Assembly: GCA_044338255.1 (NCBI GenBank) | Contig: JBIILZ010000088.1 | Location: 1-16,728, forward strand | DNA length: 16,728 nucleotides | From: CAIUVD01 sp044338255 | GTDB lineage: Bacteria; Planctomycetota; UBA11346 | Direction: 5' to 3' | Part shown: in pieces, positions 16,281 through 16,728 of the stretch | Position numbering within the stretch: the stretch's first letter is position 1 | Layout of the letters: every line of letters starts with the position of its first letter | Program-made: the position numbers and the translations under genes | The notes under the pieces: generated by a model | What the model saw: the letters and a program-made list of their open reading frames with translations, nothing else | Told to the model about the DNA's origin: nothing | Database searches by the model: none

Positions 16281-16314
16281 CTTGATGATCGGCACCGCAA
16301 CGAGGAGTACGCTG

Positions 16315-16695
16315 ATGGTCATCGAGGAATTCCTGGAGCGTCCGGCGCCGCCGGTCGCCCCGGAGCTGATCGGCTGGCGTCTGCAGGTGAACGGAATCAC
16401 CGGCACGATCGCCGAAACCGAAGCCTATTACGGCGAAGACGATCTTGCCTGCCACGCTAGCAAGGGCCGCACCCCGCGCACCGCAACGCTCTATGCTCAG
16501 CCGGGGACGATCTACGTCTATCTGTGCTATGGCATCCACTGGATGCTCAATCTGGAGTGCGACCGCGAGGGCGTGCCCTCGGCGGTGCTGGTGCGCGGCC
16601 TGCTCATCGACGGGATCGATGCCAAGCGCAGCAACGGTTGCCGGCGGGCCGAGGCCGCCGCCGCGCGCATGCTCCTGAGCCTCTGGCCGCAGTGA
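16315..16695 (+). CDS. DNA-3-methyladenine glycosylase (AAG/MPG family), C-terminally short
   Basis: The start at 16315 has GAGGAG seven bases upstream. The 126-residue product shows family landmarks in order: PELIGWRLQ, then GTIAETEAYYGEDDLACHAS with the catalytic Glu and a conserved Tyr and His, then GRTPR, PGTIYVYLCYGIHW, LN, and VLVRG. Such enzymes flip out alkylated purines and cut the glycosidic bond in base-excision repair. Family members have about 190-200 residues; here the usual LTNGPG...LGI part and the rest of the C-terminus are absent after residue about 105. The protein is probably inactive or a recently truncated gene. Confidence 0.7.
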   Translation: MVIEEFLERPAPPVAPELIGWRLQVNGITGTIAETEAYYGEDDLACHASKGRTPRTATLYAQPGTIYVYLCYGIHWMLNLECDREGVPSAVLVRGLLIDGIDAKRSNGCRRAEAAAARMLLSLWPQ

Positions 16696-16696
16696 C

Positions 16697-16717
16697 CTCC
16701 CGGATAGAGCCGGGGGC
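16697..16717 (+). terminator. Possible hairpin after the glycosylase gene
   Basis: CTCCCGG (16697-16703) can pair with CCGGGGG (16710-16716) around ATAGAG, with one G-T pair. A C run follows instead of T, so it is only weakly terminator-like. The window ends here. Confidence 0.25.
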
Positions 16718-16728
16718 CCCCCCCGCGC

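Overview
This is a GC-rich bacterial window. The cyclic-glucan synthase, the lipoprotein signal peptide with lipobox, the HAMP histidine kinase and the DUF883/DUF1328/DUF3185-type small membrane proteins point to a Gram-negative bacterium with a periplasm. I cannot fix the phylum from the sequence alone. No rRNA, tRNA, CRISPR array, phage or complete insertion sequence is visible.

Left part, minus strand (1-1386): a possible gene start at the window edge, a BON-domain lipoprotein, and a general-stress-17M-like protein with a glycine zipper. The last two overlap by ATGA and form an operon read leftward. Positions 1610-10183 hold one giant minus-strand gene, an NdvB/Cgs-type cyclic beta-1,2-glucan synthase of about 2857 residues. 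Divergent from it, at 10434, is a second, zipper-less relative of the stress protein.

Middle, plus strand (11139-13642): a membrane-anchored NMT1/SsuA-like substrate-binding protein overlaps by ATGA with a HAMP sensor histidine kinase. No permease, ATPase or response regulator lies beside them, which suggests a ligand-sensing pair rather than a transporter.

Right part (13643-16100) is a small stress/envelope island: a DUF883/ElaB-like membrane protein with a KDKS repeat tail, a DUF3185 protein, a convergent Dps ferritin, and a DUF1328 protein ending in a clear terminator. The convergent gap between the DUF3185 gene and dps holds two large palindromes. One is a 164-bp MITE-like inverted repeat with an extra terminal copy; the other is a nested 65-bp hairpin. 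The far right end looks decayed: about 26 codons of a receiver domain, then a DNA-3-methyladenine glycosylase lacking its C-terminal half.

The most notable signal is a perfect dyad, TGGCA-N7-TGCCA. I found it three times, each time just upstream of a start codon (ndvB, the DUF883-like operon, dps), and found no fourth copy by eye. Its spacing equals that of sigma-54 -24/-12 elements, and two copies fit the sigma-54 consensus well in the right direction. This suggests that glucan synthesis and the stress genes share a regulator or an RpoN-type promoter.
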